Positions 17,764 to 26,912 of a stretch of DNA of 64,000 nucleotides are shown one piece after another; within the stretch, counting starts at the first letter, position 1; the number at the start of each line of letters is the position of its first letter. The notes under the pieces were generated by a model. It worked only from the letters and a program-made list of their open reading frames with translations. It ran no database searches and had not been told where the DNA came from. This DNA is from Arcobacteraceae bacterium (GTDB lineage Bacteria; Campylobacterota; Campylobacteria; Campylobacterales; Arcobacteraceae): contig JAGLOP010000001.1 of the NCBI GenBank assembly GCA_023138835.1, forward strand, positions 186,001-250,000, written 5' to 3'. The translations under genes and the position numbers were made by a program.

Positions 17764-18677
17764 TACAAACTCTCCCTTTTATTTTTCAAAAATATATAAA
17801 ACACCAAACTCAAAAATGCAATAAATAAAGGATAAAAGAAATAATGCTCTTTTAATACAATCTTATTTTGCTCTATCTCACTCTTTTCTAACTTATTGAT
17901 ATGGTCATAAATTTCTTTTAAATTATCTTTTGAATTTGCAATAAAAGATTTACCCCCGCTGCTTTTTGATATTTCATTTAGAAGCATTCTGTTTGGTTCA
18001 CCTATTCCAATAGTATATATTTTAATCTGATATTTTTTTGCCATCTTTTGTACAACTTTAAAAGGAATTGTACTGGCTGTATCTTCACCATCTGTTAAAA
18101 CAATGATGATTTTAGATTTACTTTGTCGCTTGCTTAAAATATTAATACTAGTTGCTATACTGTCTATCAAGGCTGTTTTATCTCCAACAATCCCTATCTC
18201 TAAACTGTTAATAATTCTAATTTGTGCTTTTTTATCGTAAGTTAAAGGAGATGCTGTCATAACTGAAGTTCCAAAGACTATCAAGCCTATATTGTCATTT
18301 TGTCTGACACCTATAAAATCTTTTACAATATCACTTACCACATCCCAACGATTTTGATCTCTGTCTTGTGCATTAAATCCAATTTGCCGCATAGAACCAC
18401 TTGTATCTAAAGATAAAATTATATCTATACCTTCACTTTTCTTATGAACTATTTCTAACTCTTTTATAGGACTTGCAAGTGCCACAAGAGCAAATATAAT
18501 CGTTGACCATTTTAAAATAGTTGTAAATGAACTACCAAATGCACTCGCTTTGTTATAAATATCCAGATGCGGCATATAGTATGCTTGAACTTTAGCTTTA
18601 CAAAATTTTGAGCATAAAATAAATATAAATAAAAGTAAAAATATATACGGAAATTCAAAAGTTAAATTATTAAACAT
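17763..18677 (-). CDS. batA: BatA-like von Willebrand A membrane protein
   Basis: 304 residues: N-terminal membrane helices (about 10-24 and 53-70), a von Willebrand A domain with complete MIDAS DTSGS (91-95), a conserved VLTDGEDTAS segment, and a C-terminal helix (about 281-297). BatA-type proteins act in the envelope with a MoxR ATPase and a DUF58 protein; reported roles are stress tolerance and envelope assembly. It overlaps the DUF4381 gene upstream by 8 bases and touches the BatB/TPR gene downstream. Confidence 0.88.
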   Translation of the reverse strand: MFNNLTFEFPYIFLLLFIFILCSKFCKAKVQAYYMPHLDIYNKASAFGSSFTTILKWSTIIFALVALASPIKELEIVHKKSEGIDIILSLDTSGSMRQIGFNAQDRDQNRWDVVSDIVKDFIGVRQNDNIGLIVFGTSVMTASPLTYDKKAQIRIINSLEIGIVGDKTALIDSIATSINILSKRQSKSKIIIVLTDGEDTASTIPFKVVQKMAKKYQIKIYTIGIGEPNRMLLNEISKSSGGKSFIANSKDNLKEIYDHINKLEKSEIEQNKIVLKEHYFFYPLFIAFLSLVFYIFLKNKRESL

Positions 18678-19056
18678 CTAAACTCTCCATAAAAACCGTA
18701 AATGAAGCTTTTATATTTTCACTAAATTTTGGTACATTTTTTTTATATTTATATATTTCAAGATTAGCTGCCAAGTCATTAAAAAGTTGTTTCTCTCTCT
18801 CATTTTGGGCAAGCAGCTGTCCATATTTTGTAATTAAATATGCACTGTTTTTACTATCATTTAAATCCAATTCTTCTAAAGTTTTAAAGTATTCTTTTCT
18901 TACATTAACTTTTCTGTTTTTAAAAAATCTATATATAAAATAAAAGGCTATACATACCAAAATAATTGCTAAAGAGATCAAACCATAATATATATAAAAT
19001 GTAAAATCAGGAACCTCAACTATAGATTTAATATCGTGAATTTTTAATTCATTCAT
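18670..19056 (-). CDS. DUF4381-like membrane protein of the moxR/bat cluster
   Basis: 128 residues with one strong membrane helix (about 23-45, YGLISLAIILVCIAFYFIYRFF) followed by a basic stretch and a helical cytoplasmic domain. Size, topology and place between the DUF58 and BatA genes fit DUF4381. Function unknown beyond the cluster. It overlaps both neighbours by a few bases. Confidence 0.7.
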   Translation of the reverse strand: MNELKIHDIKSIVEVPDFTFYIYYGLISLAIILVCIAFYFIYRFFKNRKVNVRKEYFKTLEELDLNDSKNSAYLITKYGQLLAQNEREKQLFNDLAANLEIYKYKKNVPKFSENIKASFTVFMESLDV

Positions 19057-19895
19057 CTTATACTCATTAAAGGGATTAATTTACTTATCGGCTCTTCATG
19101 AGTATAGATTTTTGTAAATCTAATTCCACACTTTTGAAAATGTTCATAAAGGTTATGATCATTTTCTTTTATTTTTATCTCATATTCTTTAACTAAAGAA
19201 TTATTCATATCTCCTGCAAATAATTTTTTATTTTGAGGGTCTATTAGATTGACATTTCCTAAAGCTTTTGGAGATTCTTCAAATTTGTCTCTTACTATAA
19301 TCGCTACTACTTCATGCTTTTTTGCCAATATTCGCAAATCAAGTGTTGAGATATCAAAAAAATCTCCAATTAGAAATATAATAGACTTTTTCTTAACCAT
19401 TTTAAATAAATCATTTGTCATGGTCTTATAATCAACATGATGACCCAAACTTGAATAGTTAAATATCTTATCTACCATAGAGGGAACACCAAAAAGTTTT
19501 TTAGTTTTTTTAGTATTTAAAGCAACTTTTTCATTAACAATAAAACTATCAAAACTATCACCTTGCTTCACACAACTGAAACCCAAAATAGCACAAATCT
19601 CTGATATGATTTCTTGTTTAAATTTATGTGTTCCAAAATATACTGAACCACCCAAAACAGGGGCAATAGTGATGTTTAGTTCCCGTTGAGAATGAAAAAC
19701 TTTCACATAAGGTTTTTGCATTTTGGCACTTATAGTCCAATCTATTTTTTTAACATCTTCACCGGCTGTATATTTCCGAAGTTCAACAAAATCATACCCC
19801 TCACCTTTAAGAAGCGTAGTATTGTTTCCAAGCACTTCACTAAAAACTGCACGTCTGGCCTTGATAAGAATTTTTTTTAACTGATTACTTTGCAT
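19053..19895 (-). CDS. DUF58-domain protein
   Basis: 280 residues with the DUF58 core GYDFVELRKYTAGEDVKKID followed by WTISAK (about 32-60), then a VWA-like fold (IIFLIGDFFDIS, VVAIIVRD). DUF58 proteins are almost always encoded with MoxR ATPases and are thought to be their partners or adaptors. Here it sits 17 bases after moxR. No membrane helix is obvious, so it is probably cytoplasmic. Confidence 0.88.
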   Translation of the reverse strand: MQSNQLKKILIKARRAVFSEVLGNNTTLLKGEGYDFVELRKYTAGEDVKKIDWTISAKMQKPYVKVFHSQRELNITIAPVLGGSVYFGTHKFKQEIISEICAILGFSCVKQGDSFDSFIVNEKVALNTKKTKKLFGVPSMVDKIFNYSSLGHHVDYKTMTNDLFKMVKKKSIIFLIGDFFDISTLDLRILAKKHEVVAIIVRDKFEESPKALGNVNLIDPQNKKLFAGDMNNSLVKEYEIKIKENDHNLYEHFQKCGIRFTKIYTHEEPISKLIPLMSIR

Positions 19896-19912
19896 TTAAA
19901 TTTGCATAATCT

Positions 19913-20860
19913 TTATGGTACTAAAACTTTTTCAATTACTTTTTGTAAAATATCATCACTGCTGATTCCTAAAGCCTCTGCTTCATAACTTAAAATAATT
20001 CTATGTCGTAAAACATCTTTAAATATCAACGCAATATCCACAGGAGTTACATAGTCATTTCCTCTTAGATATGCTTTAGCTTTAACAGCCTTAAACATAT
20101 CAATAGTAGCTCTTGGACTTGCTCCAAATTGTAAGTAATCTTTAATTTCATCAAGTCCATAATTTTCAGGTTCTCTTGTTGCAAAGATTAAACTTACAAT
20201 ATAATCTTCTAACTCTTTATCAATATGAACTTTTTGAATTTCATCTTTTATTGTATCAATATCTTCTTTTTCTAAAACTGCATTTATAGTTTCAAATGAC
20301 GCTGAAGCTACTTTTGACGCGATTATATATTCTTCATCTTTTGTATTATATCCAACAACAATTTTAAACATAAATCTATCTAATTGAGCTTCAGGGAGAG
20401 CATATGCACCCTCTTGTTCAATAGGATTTTGAGTAGCTAAGACTAAAAATGGCAAATCAACTTTAAAGCTCTCTTCACCAATAGTTACCTGTTTTTCCTG
20501 CATAACTTCAAGTAAAGCTGACTGAACTTTAGCCGGAGCTCTGTTTATCTCATCTGCTAAAAGTAAGTTTGTAAATACAGGACCATGTTTTATTTTAAAC
20601 TCACCGGTTTTCATATCATAAATTTGAGCACCTAAAATATCTGACGGTAATAAATCAGGGGTAAATTGAACCCGTTTAAAATCTAAATTTAGTGCTTTGC
20701 TCAAAGCATTTACTGTTGTAGTCTTAGCAAGTCCAGGTACACCTTCTAGTAAAATATGTCCGGAAGTAAAAAGACCGATTAACAGCGCTTCTATCATATT
20801 ATCCTGACCGATTACTTGTTTTGAAATTTCTTGTTTTAGTTGTTGTATTTTTGTTTTCAT
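19913..20860 (-). CDS. MoxR-family AAA+ ATPase
   Basis: 315 residues. Walker A GVPGLAKTT, Walker B LLADEINRAPAKVQSALLE, sensor region LVLATQNPIEQEGAYALPEAQLDRF and the C-terminal lid (GASPRATIDMF) are typical of MoxR chaperone-like ATPases that insert or activate partners with VWA domains. First gene of the five-gene cluster to 16000. A TATAAT box ends only 7 bases before the ATG, suggesting a leaderless or near-leaderless mRNA. Confidence 0.94.
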   Translation of the reverse strand: MKTKIQQLKQEISKQVIGQDNMIEALLIGLFTSGHILLEGVPGLAKTTTVNALSKALNLDFKRVQFTPDLLPSDILGAQIYDMKTGEFKIKHGPVFTNLLLADEINRAPAKVQSALLEVMQEKQVTIGEESFKVDLPFLVLATQNPIEQEGAYALPEAQLDRFMFKIVVGYNTKDEEYIIASKVASASFETINAVLEKEDIDTIKDEIQKVHIDKELEDYIVSLIFATREPENYGLDEIKDYLQFGASPRATIDMFKAVKAKAYLRGNDYVTPVDIALIFKDVLRHRIILSYEAEALGISSDDILQKVIEKVLVP

Positions 20861-20867
20861 AAATGCA

Positions 20868-20873
20868 ATTATA
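20868..20873 (-). promoter_or_regulatory. moxR -10 box, 7 bases from the start codon
   Basis: TATAAT on the minus strand followed by TTGCATTT-like spacer (7 bases) and the ATG at 20860. No Shine-Dalgarno sequence lies between, so transcription would start at or next to the ATG. Confidence 0.5.
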
Positions 20874-21027
20874 TCTATTTATTTGTAAAATATAATAAAA
20901 GCTAAATTAAAAATACAATTTCTGGATAAACACTAAAGCAAACTATAAACTTATATTAGATAAAATCTCAGTCCTTTAAACTATATATGGTTTATTGTGA
21001 AAATACACATGTATCAATTCTTAAAAA

Positions 21028-21073
21028 GGGTTGCACTAGTTTTAGTGTGAATGGATACAGAGGATATAAACCC
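21028..21073 (+). ncRNA. Candidate structured leader of rpsB
   Basis: In the 256-base gap before rpsB, GGGTT (21028-21032) can pair with AACCC (21069-21073), enclosing a small hairpin CACTA-GTTT-TAGTG (21034-21047). A further short stem TGAG/CTCA lies near 21084-21099, before the AGAAGGA ribosome site. S2 leaders are autoregulatory in other bacteria; this is only a foldable candidate and matches no family I can confirm. Confidence 0.25.
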
Positions 21074-21116
21074 CTAAATTAATCTGAGTAAAATTGCTCA
21101 AAAAGAAGGACAAATT

Positions 21117-21923
21117 ATGGTTACAATGAAAGACTTATTAGAATGTGGTGTACACTTCGGTCACCAAACAAGAAGATGGAATCCAAAAATGAAAAAATTC
21201 ATTTTCGGTGTAAGAAAAAATATCTACATTATAGATTTACAAAAAACACTTAGATACTTCAGATACACATACAATGTTGTAAGAGATGCTGCTGCTGAAG
21301 GTAAAACAATGATGTTCGTAGGAACTAAAAAACAAGCTAGCGATGCTGTTAAAAAAGCTGCTTTAGATTGTGGTATGCCTTATGTAAATCACAGATGGTT
21401 AGGTGGAATGTTAACAAACTACCCAACAATGAAAAAATCAATCAGAAAATTAGAAATTATTAAAAAGATGAGAGAAGAAGGTCAAATGGATCTTTTAACT
21501 AAAAAAGAAGCTTTAATGCTTACAAGAAAAGAAATCAAATTAGAAAACTACCTTGGTGGAATTAAAGATATGAAAAACATCCCTGATATGATGTTTGTTC
21601 TTGATGCAGTTAAAGAAAAAATTGCTATTTTAGAAGCTAGAAGACTTGGAATTACAGTTATTGCTCCTTTAGATACAAACTGTGATCCTGATTTAGTTGA
21701 TTATCCAATCCCAGGAAATGATGATGCGATTAGATCAATTCAACTTTTCTGTAACGAAATGGCAGCAGCTATGAACGAAGGTAAAGCAGCATTTGCAGAA
21801 GCAAACGGTAAAGAAGTTGAAGTTGTAGTAACTGATGAAGAGCAAGCTGAAGTTGTAGAAGAAGCTGTAGCAGAAGCCCAAGCAGCACCTGAAGCTGCTG
21901 AAGCAACAGAGGAAGCAAAATAA
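21117..21923 (+). CDS. rpsB: 30S ribosomal protein S2
   Basis: 268 residues beginning [20 protein letters not shown], the S2 signature. [17 protein letters not shown] and the [12 protein letters not shown]-like [17 protein letters not shown] block are also present. An acidic, Ala/Glu-rich tail (about 235-268) extends beyond the globular core, as is common in this phylum. The stop overlaps tsf as TAATG, the usual rpsB-tsf coupling. Confidence 0.98.
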   Translation: MVTMKDLLECGVHFGHQTRRWNPKMKKFIFGVRKNIYIIDLQKTLRYFRYTYNVVRDAAAEGKTMMFVGTKKQASDAVKKAALDCGMPYVNHRWLGGMLTNYPTMKKSIRKLEIIKKMREEGQMDLLTKKEALMLTRKEIKLENYLGGIKDMKNIPDMMFVLDAVKEKIAILEARRLGITVIAPLDTNCDPDLVDYPIPGNDDAIRSIQLFCNEMAAAMNEGKAAFAEANGKEVEVVVTDEEQAEVVEEAVAEAQAAPEAAEATEEAK

Positions 21924-22978
21924 TGGCTAACTTTGCAACACCAAAACTGATTAAAGAATTAAGAGAAAAAAGTGGTGCAGGTATGCTTGATTGTAAAAAA
22001 GCACTTAATGAATGTGAAGGTGATGTTGAAAAATCAATAGCAAAATTAAGAGAATCTGGTCTTGCAAAAGCAGCTAAAAAAAGCGGTAATGTAGCTGCTG
22101 AAGGTCTTGTAACTGTTTTAATCAATGATGACAATACAAAAGCAACTATAACTGAGATCAACTCTCAAACTGACTTTGTTGCTAAAAATGAAAACTTTAT
22201 TAACTTAATAAATGATATTACAGCTCATGTTCAAGTAACAGGTTCAGCTAGCACAGAAGAGTTAAACAGCACAATTATTAATGGTACTAACTTTGAAGAG
22301 TACTTAAATAATAATATCGCTACTATTGGTGAAAATATTGTTGCTAGAAAAATGGCTACAATATCAACTGATACCGGTGTAGTAAATGGTTATGCTCATA
22401 CAAATGGTAGAGTTGGTGTTATTTTAGCAGCAACTTGTGCTCCAGAAGCAAAAGAAAAAACTGTTGCATTATTAAGATCTCTTGGTATGCATGCAGCTGC
22501 TATGAAACCATCTGTAATTAGTTATCAAGATTTAGATCCTGCATTTGTAGAATCTGAAAATAAAGCAATTATTGCTGATATTGAAAAAGAAAATATTGAG
22601 TTACACAGACTAGGAAAACCAACAAAAAATATTCCGTTATTTGTTTCTAAAACTCAACTTACTGAAGAAGCACTTGAAAATGCTAAAGCTACAATGAGAG
22701 AAGAATTATTAGCTCAAGGTAAACCAGAAAAAATCATTGACAATATCTTAAAAGGTAAAATCGAAAGATTTATCGAAGACAATACTCAATTAGATTCTCA
22801 ATTGGCACTTTTAAGTCAAGCATATGTACTTGACGATAGTAAAACTGTAGCACAAGCTATTGCTGATGTTGATGCTTCTATTGAATTAGTAGAATATATC
22901 AAATTTGAGCTTGGTGAAGGTATCGAGAAAAAAGAAGAAGATTTCGCTGCTGAAGTTGCAGCACAAATGGCTCAATAA
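21923..22978 (+). CDS. tsf: Elongation factor Ts
   Basis: 351 residues. The N-terminal UBA-like region and LREKSGAGMLDCKKALNECE, then INSQTDFVAKNENF, the EF-Tu-contact region, are diagnostic. It recycles EF-Tu by GDP release. It starts within the rpsB stop codon. The length is above the bacterial average (about 290) but usual for Campylobacterota. Confidence 0.97.
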   Translation: MANFATPKLIKELREKSGAGMLDCKKALNECEGDVEKSIAKLRESGLAKAAKKSGNVAAEGLVTVLINDDNTKATITEINSQTDFVAKNENFINLINDITAHVQVTGSASTEELNSTIINGTNFEEYLNNNIATIGENIVARKMATISTDTGVVNGYAHTNGRVGVILAATCAPEAKEKTVALLRSLGMHAAAMKPSVISYQDLDPAFVESENKAIIADIEKENIELHRLGKPTKNIPLFVSKTQLTEEALENAKATMREELLAQGKPEKIIDNILKGKIERFIEDNTQLDSQLALLSQAYVLDDSKTVAQAIADVDASIELVEYIKFELGEGIEKKEEDFAAEVAAQMAQ

Positions 22979-22999
22979 ACCAAATATGAAAAGTGAAAA

Positions 23000-23680
23000 G
23001 TGAAAAATAGTAATAAAACTACTTCTTCACTTGACACTTATCTTTTAGAAGCTAAAAATATAACTCACAATTTTGATTATCCTCTTTTTGAAGATATCAA
23101 TATTTCCTTAGAAAAAAAACAAACAATTGCTATCATTGGTATAAGCGGTAGTGGTAAATCTACTCTATTAAATATATTTTGTTCATTATTAACTCCAAAT
23201 CATGGAGAAGTTTTATATGCTGATCAAAATATATTTAATATCTCAACTAAATCACTTTTAGATATTAGACGAAAAGATTTTGGTATAATATTTCAAGCAC
23301 ATTATTTATTTCGTGGATTTGATGCAAATGAGAATTTAGAAATTGCAAGTTTGTTAACCGGCAATACAGTTGACCAAGAGTTATTGAACAAATTAAAAAT
23401 TGATCATGTAATGACTCAAGGTGTAGGAGAACTTAGTGGCGGACAGCAACAAAGATTGTCTATTGCTAGAGTTTTAACTAAAAAGCCAAAAATAATTTTT
23501 GCGGATGAACCTACTGGAAATCTTGACACTCAAACTGCATTAGAAGTTATGGATGTTTTATTTGACTATGTAGAACTTAATAATGCAGGTATGATTTTAG
23601 TAACACACGAAGAAGAAATAGCATATAGATGTGATAAAGTTTATAAACTAAATAATAATAAATTGGAACAATTAAAATGA
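23000..23680 (+). CDS. LolD/YbbA-type ABC transporter ATP-binding protein
   Basis: 226 residues with Walker A GISGSGKST, Q-loop FQAHYLFRGFD, signature LSGGQQQR and Walker B IIFADEPTGNLD, in the MacB/LolD/FtsE branch. No permease gene is adjacent, so the partner is encoded elsewhere. The start is GTG at 23000; the ATG at 22986 and the GTG at 22993 both run quickly into stops. The leader repeats GTGAAAA and has no strong ribosome site. It overlaps the next gene by 4 bases (ATGA). Confidence 0.88.
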   Translation: MKNSNKTTSSLDTYLLEAKNITHNFDYPLFEDINISLEKKQTIAIIGISGSGKSTLLNIFCSLLTPNHGEVLYADQNIFNISTKSLLDIRRKDFGIIFQAHYLFRGFDANENLEIASLLTGNTVDQELLNKLKIDHVMTQGVGELSGGQQQRLSIARVLTKKPKIIFADEPTGNLDTQTALEVMDVLFDYVELNNAGMILVTHEEEIAYRCDKVYKLNNNKLEQLK

Positions 23681-24480
23681 CTTTACTATTAATATCAAAA
23701 ACAGCAATTATTAAACAAATATTTAATCTTGTTTCGACAAAGCTTAATATTGAACTGACCACATTGGATATTTGTGTTGTAAATAAAAATTATGATTTAA
23801 TTATAGTTGAAGATGTGTGCTTAGATGACAGTTTTCCAACTTCTGATTATACAAAAAGTTTTGGAATAATTACAAAAGAAGATATTGATAATTTAGGTGA
23901 CTTTGTCATACCTAAACCTTTTTTACCATCTGCTTTATTATCAATTTTACAAAAACAGATTCAATTAATAAAGATACCGCACAGCGAAGTAAATAAATGT
24001 TCTCCAACAAAAGAAAAAGGTGAAGATACTGAGATTACCGATTCATTGGAATTTATTGAAACACTTGCAGATGACATTTGTGATGAGATTGTTGAAGAAT
24101 CAGATGAAAGTATTGTGGAAGGTGCCTTTGTAAAAGAGGGTGGAATATTAGATTCTAAAGAATTATCTAAAATCCAAAATATGTTGGATTATGATACAGC
24201 TATTGATGAAAGCATTAATATCTCTTCAAATAACGATGATAGTATTAATAATGACGATGAAAAAGATTGGATTGATTTATCAAATATTATTGATAAAGCC
24301 ATCGATGAAGCAAGAGAATATAAATTTGATGAGGATGAGCCTATCAAATTAATGTTAAATAAATATTCTATGAATGAGATATCTCCTTTATTAAATAAAT
24401 TAGGACAAAATATCGTAGATGAATTAACAAATGGTAAAGAGATTACCTTAAAACTAAAAGTAGAAAAATCAAATGAATAA
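23677..24480 (+). CDS. Acidic protein with N-terminal pseudo-receiver-like region, unknown function
   Basis: 267 residues, strongly acidic, no signal peptide or membrane segment. The first about 95 residues follow a receiver-like rhythm (LLLISKT, YDLIIVEDVCLDDSFP, GDFVIPKPFLPSALL) with K-P near the end but no convincing full phosphorylation pocket. A long Asp/Glu-rich middle (about 110-215) is probably disordered; a helical C-terminus (MNEISPLLNKLGQNIVDEL) closes it. It overlaps the ABC gene and gmk by 4 and 8 bases, so all three are translationally coupled. I do not recognise a characterised family. Confidence 0.7.
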   Translation: MTLLLISKTAIIKQIFNLVSTKLNIELTTLDICVVNKNYDLIIVEDVCLDDSFPTSDYTKSFGIITKEDIDNLGDFVIPKPFLPSALLSILQKQIQLIKIPHSEVNKCSPTKEKGEDTEITDSLEFIETLADDICDEIVEESDESIVEGAFVKEGGILDSKELSKIQNMLDYDTAIDESINISSNNDDSINNDDEKDWIDLSNIIDKAIDEAREYKFDEDEPIKLMLNKYSMNEISPLLNKLGQNIVDELTNGKEITLKLKVEKSNE

Positions 24481-25093
24481 TTACTTAAATAAAGGTGCTG
24501 TTTTATTAATATCAGGTCCTAGCGGTTGTGGAAAAAGTTCTTTACTTAAAGAGGTGTATAAAACAATCAAAGATTACTACTTCTCAATTTCCACGACAAC
24601 AAGATTACCCAGAGATGGTGAAAAAGATGGAGTTGATTATCATTTTGTGTCTAAAAATGAATTTGAAAATGATATTCATGAAGGTCATTTCTTGGAACAT
24701 GCGATAGTTCATGGAAACTATTACGGAACATCTTTAAAACCAATTATCAGTGCTTTAAATACTGGGAAATTAGTGATATTTGATATTGATGTTCAAGGTC
24801 ATCGTATAGTAAAACAAAAATTAAGTGATATTACAACTTCAGTATTTATAACTACACCATCTTTAGAAGAGCTAAAACATAGACTAACCAATAGAGGTAC
24901 GGATAGTGAAGATATAATTTCTAAAAGACTTAATAATGCAACAAATGAGATAGAACAACTTGGCAAATATGATTATTTTATAATAAATGATAATTTAGAA
25001 GAAGCCTCTAAGTTACTTACCTCAATTGCAAATGCAGCGCAAGCTAAAACAAAATTATTTGATATTGATAATATTATCAAAAGTTGGCATTAA
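24473..25093 (+). CDS. gmk: Guanylate kinase
   Basis: 206 residues phosphorylating GMP to GDP. P-loop SGPSGCGKSS near the N-terminus, GMP-binding SISTTTRLPRDGEKDGVDYH and the lid region RLTNRGTDSEDIISKRL are all present. Normal length. It overlaps the acidic protein gene by 8 bases. Convergent folE ends 3 bases away, leaving no visible terminator. Confidence 0.96.
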   Translation: MNNYLNKGAVLLISGPSGCGKSSLLKEVYKTIKDYYFSISTTTRLPRDGEKDGVDYHFVSKNEFENDIHEGHFLEHAIVHGNYYGTSLKPIISALNTGKLVIFDIDVQGHRIVKQKLSDITTSVFITTPSLEELKHRLTNRGTDSEDIISKRLNNATNEIEQLGKYDYFIINDNLEEASKLLTSIANAAQAKTKLFDIDNIIKSWH

Positions 25094-25096
25094 CAG

Positions 25097-25651
25097 TTAT
25101 TTCCCAAACGATCCAGAAATTATAGATAGAAACTCATCTTTAGTTTTTTTCTCTTTTTTAAATATTCCGCGAAGTGCTGAAGTTACGGTTGTAGAACATA
25201 TTTTTTCAACACCTCTCATCTCCATACACATATGTCTTGCATCTAAAACCACAGCAACTCCTTTTGGTGATATTGCTTCATTTATAGCATCTGCAATTTG
25301 CTCGGTCATCTGTTCTTGAATTTGAAGTCTTCTTGCAAATACATCTACTACTCTTGGTATTTTGCTTAATCCTACAACTTTACCATTTGGTATATATGCA
25401 ACATGGGCACGACCGATTATCGGTAACATGTGATGTTCACACATTGAATAAAACTCTATATCTTTTACTATTACCATTTCATCATTTGTACTTGTAAAAA
25501 GTGCTGACTTTATTATCTCTTGTGCATCTTTATCATATCCGCTGCACATAAACTTCCAAGCTTTTGCAACTCTCTTAGGAGTGTCAAGAAGTCCTTCTCT
25601 TGAAGAGTCTTCCCCAATATATTCTAACATGTCTTTAACTGATTGTTCCAT
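25097..25651 (-). CDS. folE: GTP cyclohydrolase I
   Basis: 184 residues converting GTP to dihydroneopterin triphosphate, the shared precursor of folate and queuosine. [19 protein letters not shown] (zinc and substrate residues), [19 protein letters not shown] and the C-terminal RGIFKK segment are FolE-I signatures. Single gene with ribosome site GGAAAACAAATG. It supplies the substrate used by queD in this window. Confidence 0.97.
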   Translation of the reverse strand: MEQSVKDMLEYIGEDSSREGLLDTPKRVAKAWKFMCSGYDKDAQEIIKSALFTSTNDEMVIVKDIEFYSMCEHHMLPIIGRAHVAYIPNGKVVGLSKIPRVVDVFARRLQIQEQMTEQIADAINEAISPKGVAVVLDARHMCMEMRGVEKICSTTVTSALRGIFKKEKKTKDEFLSIISGSFGK

Positions 25652-25708
25652 TTGTTTTCCATAATTTAAATTTAATTTTATTATTAAGCGATTATATCTA
25701 ATTTCTCT

Positions 25709-26878
25709 TTAGTTTAAAATAGTTCCTATATTTAAAGACGGCAACATAATCGCTAAGATAATCCATAAAGTAAATGCAGATAAAATCAATATAAACAATG
25801 GTCCAATAGCACTTGAAAAATGCTTAATACTATCGCCTAACCGTTGTTTATAGATATTTGTAATATTTGATAAGATTGTCGGCAAAGTATTGGTTTCCTG
25901 CGCTGTGTGTAAAAGTCTTATTGTTAAATTATCCACTAGTGATGTTTGTGCAAAAGCCTGTGATATATTTGAACCATTTTCTATAGTATTTATTATTTGG
26001 TTTAATTGGTATAAAATATACCTGTTTTTTACTATCAATATTGTACTTTTTAATGCTGTTTGAAATTGATAGTTTGATTTTACCAACATACTAAGTGATA
26101 AAAAGAATCTATAAAATATAAATTGACGGTACAGCTGGCTGACCAATGGTATATATAAAGCAATCACTTTATCAAAAAAAGTGATATTTTTTATATAAAA
26201 ATATTTTATATTCAATATTATTAATCCCAGTAAAATAAAAATTATATAATAAAACTCTTCAAAAAAGTTTTTGACAAACAGTAAAGATGAAGTTGCAAAC
26301 GGAAGATTATCTCCATATTGAATAAAAATATGTTCAAATTGCGGTATTACAAAATTAAAGATTATTGCTACAGATATAAATAATGTAACAGTTAAAAGCA
26401 TAGGATAGCTCAAAGCACTAATAAATTGTTTTTTTGATTTCTGATTTTCGATGAGAATAGTAGATAAAGCATTTATACTATTTTTAATATCTCCATTCTC
26501 TTCCCCTAATTGAAAAAATAAAATCGGCAAACTACCGATATAATTTTTGTGTTGTTTCAAAGCTTGATAAACAGGCTGTGCATTTTCCAATGCAGTATGA
26601 ATAGATAATAAAACTTTATGAATTTTACTGTTTTTGTTTCCCTGCATTAAAATATCAATACTTTGACTCAAAGATAAATTGGTATTTAAAATGATATTAA
26701 GTTCTTTAAAAATATCCACTACATCATCATAGGATGAAAATGATATTTTAAAATAATCTTTTAGTTTTTTAATTTGCTTTATTTTGATAATATTCTTTGG
26801 AAATTCTTTTACATTGGTTTCATCAATTATTTTAGTTTTCACTTTGCCATTTTCTTGATAAAATATTTTTAGCTTCAT
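25709..26878 (-). CDS. GspF/PilC-family membrane protein (orphan)
   Basis: 389 residues with two GspF domains (about 65-190 and 270-385), each led by a helical cytoplasmic part, and three membrane helices (about 165-185, 215-235, 365-385). LSQSIDIL and FFQLGEENGDI are typical of type II secretion/type IV pilus platform proteins. No GspE ATPase or pilin is nearby, so it is an orphan here and could serve a competence pilus or secretion system encoded elsewhere. The -10 box ends 5 bases before its ATG. Confidence 0.85.
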   Translation of the reverse strand: MKLKIFYQENGKVKTKIIDETNVKEFPKNIIKIKQIKKLKDYFKISFSSYDDVVDIFKELNIILNTNLSLSQSIDILMQGNKNSKIHKVLLSIHTALENAQPVYQALKQHKNYIGSLPILFFQLGEENGDIKNSINALSTILIENQKSKKQFISALSYPMLLTVTLFISVAIIFNFVIPQFEHIFIQYGDNLPFATSSLLFVKNFFEEFYYIIFILLGLIILNIKYFYIKNITFFDKVIALYIPLVSQLYRQFIFYRFFLSLSMLVKSNYQFQTALKSTILIVKNRYILYQLNQIINTIENGSNISQAFAQTSLVDNLTIRLLHTAQETNTLPTILSNITNIYKQRLGDSIKHFSSAIGPLFILILSAFTLWIILAIMLPSLNIGTILN

Positions 26879-26883
26879 AAAGT

Positions 26884-26906
26884 ATTATATCTAATTTTAG
26901 TACAAT
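26884..26906. promoter_or_regulatory. Compact divergent promoters of gspF-like gene and prfB
   Basis: Minus-strand TATAAT (26884-26889) is followed by ACTTT and the gspF ATG (26878). Plus-strand TACAAT (26901-26906) is followed by GACTTT and the prfB ATG (26913). The two boxes are 11 bases apart. Start sites expected 6-7 bases beyond each box fall on or beside the ATGs, and neither gene has a Shine-Dalgarno sequence. Confidence 0.55.
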
Positions 26907-26912
26907 GACTTT

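Noticed and set aside
21769-22161. Minus-strand frame rich in Leu across rpsB-tsf
   Set aside because: Antisense to the Ala/Glu-rich rpsB tail and tsf start, with no ribosome site; a composition artefact.
22981-23010. ATG/GTG starts at 22986 and 22993 for the ABC gene
   Set aside because: Both run into stop codons within a few codons; only GTG at 23000 is in frame.
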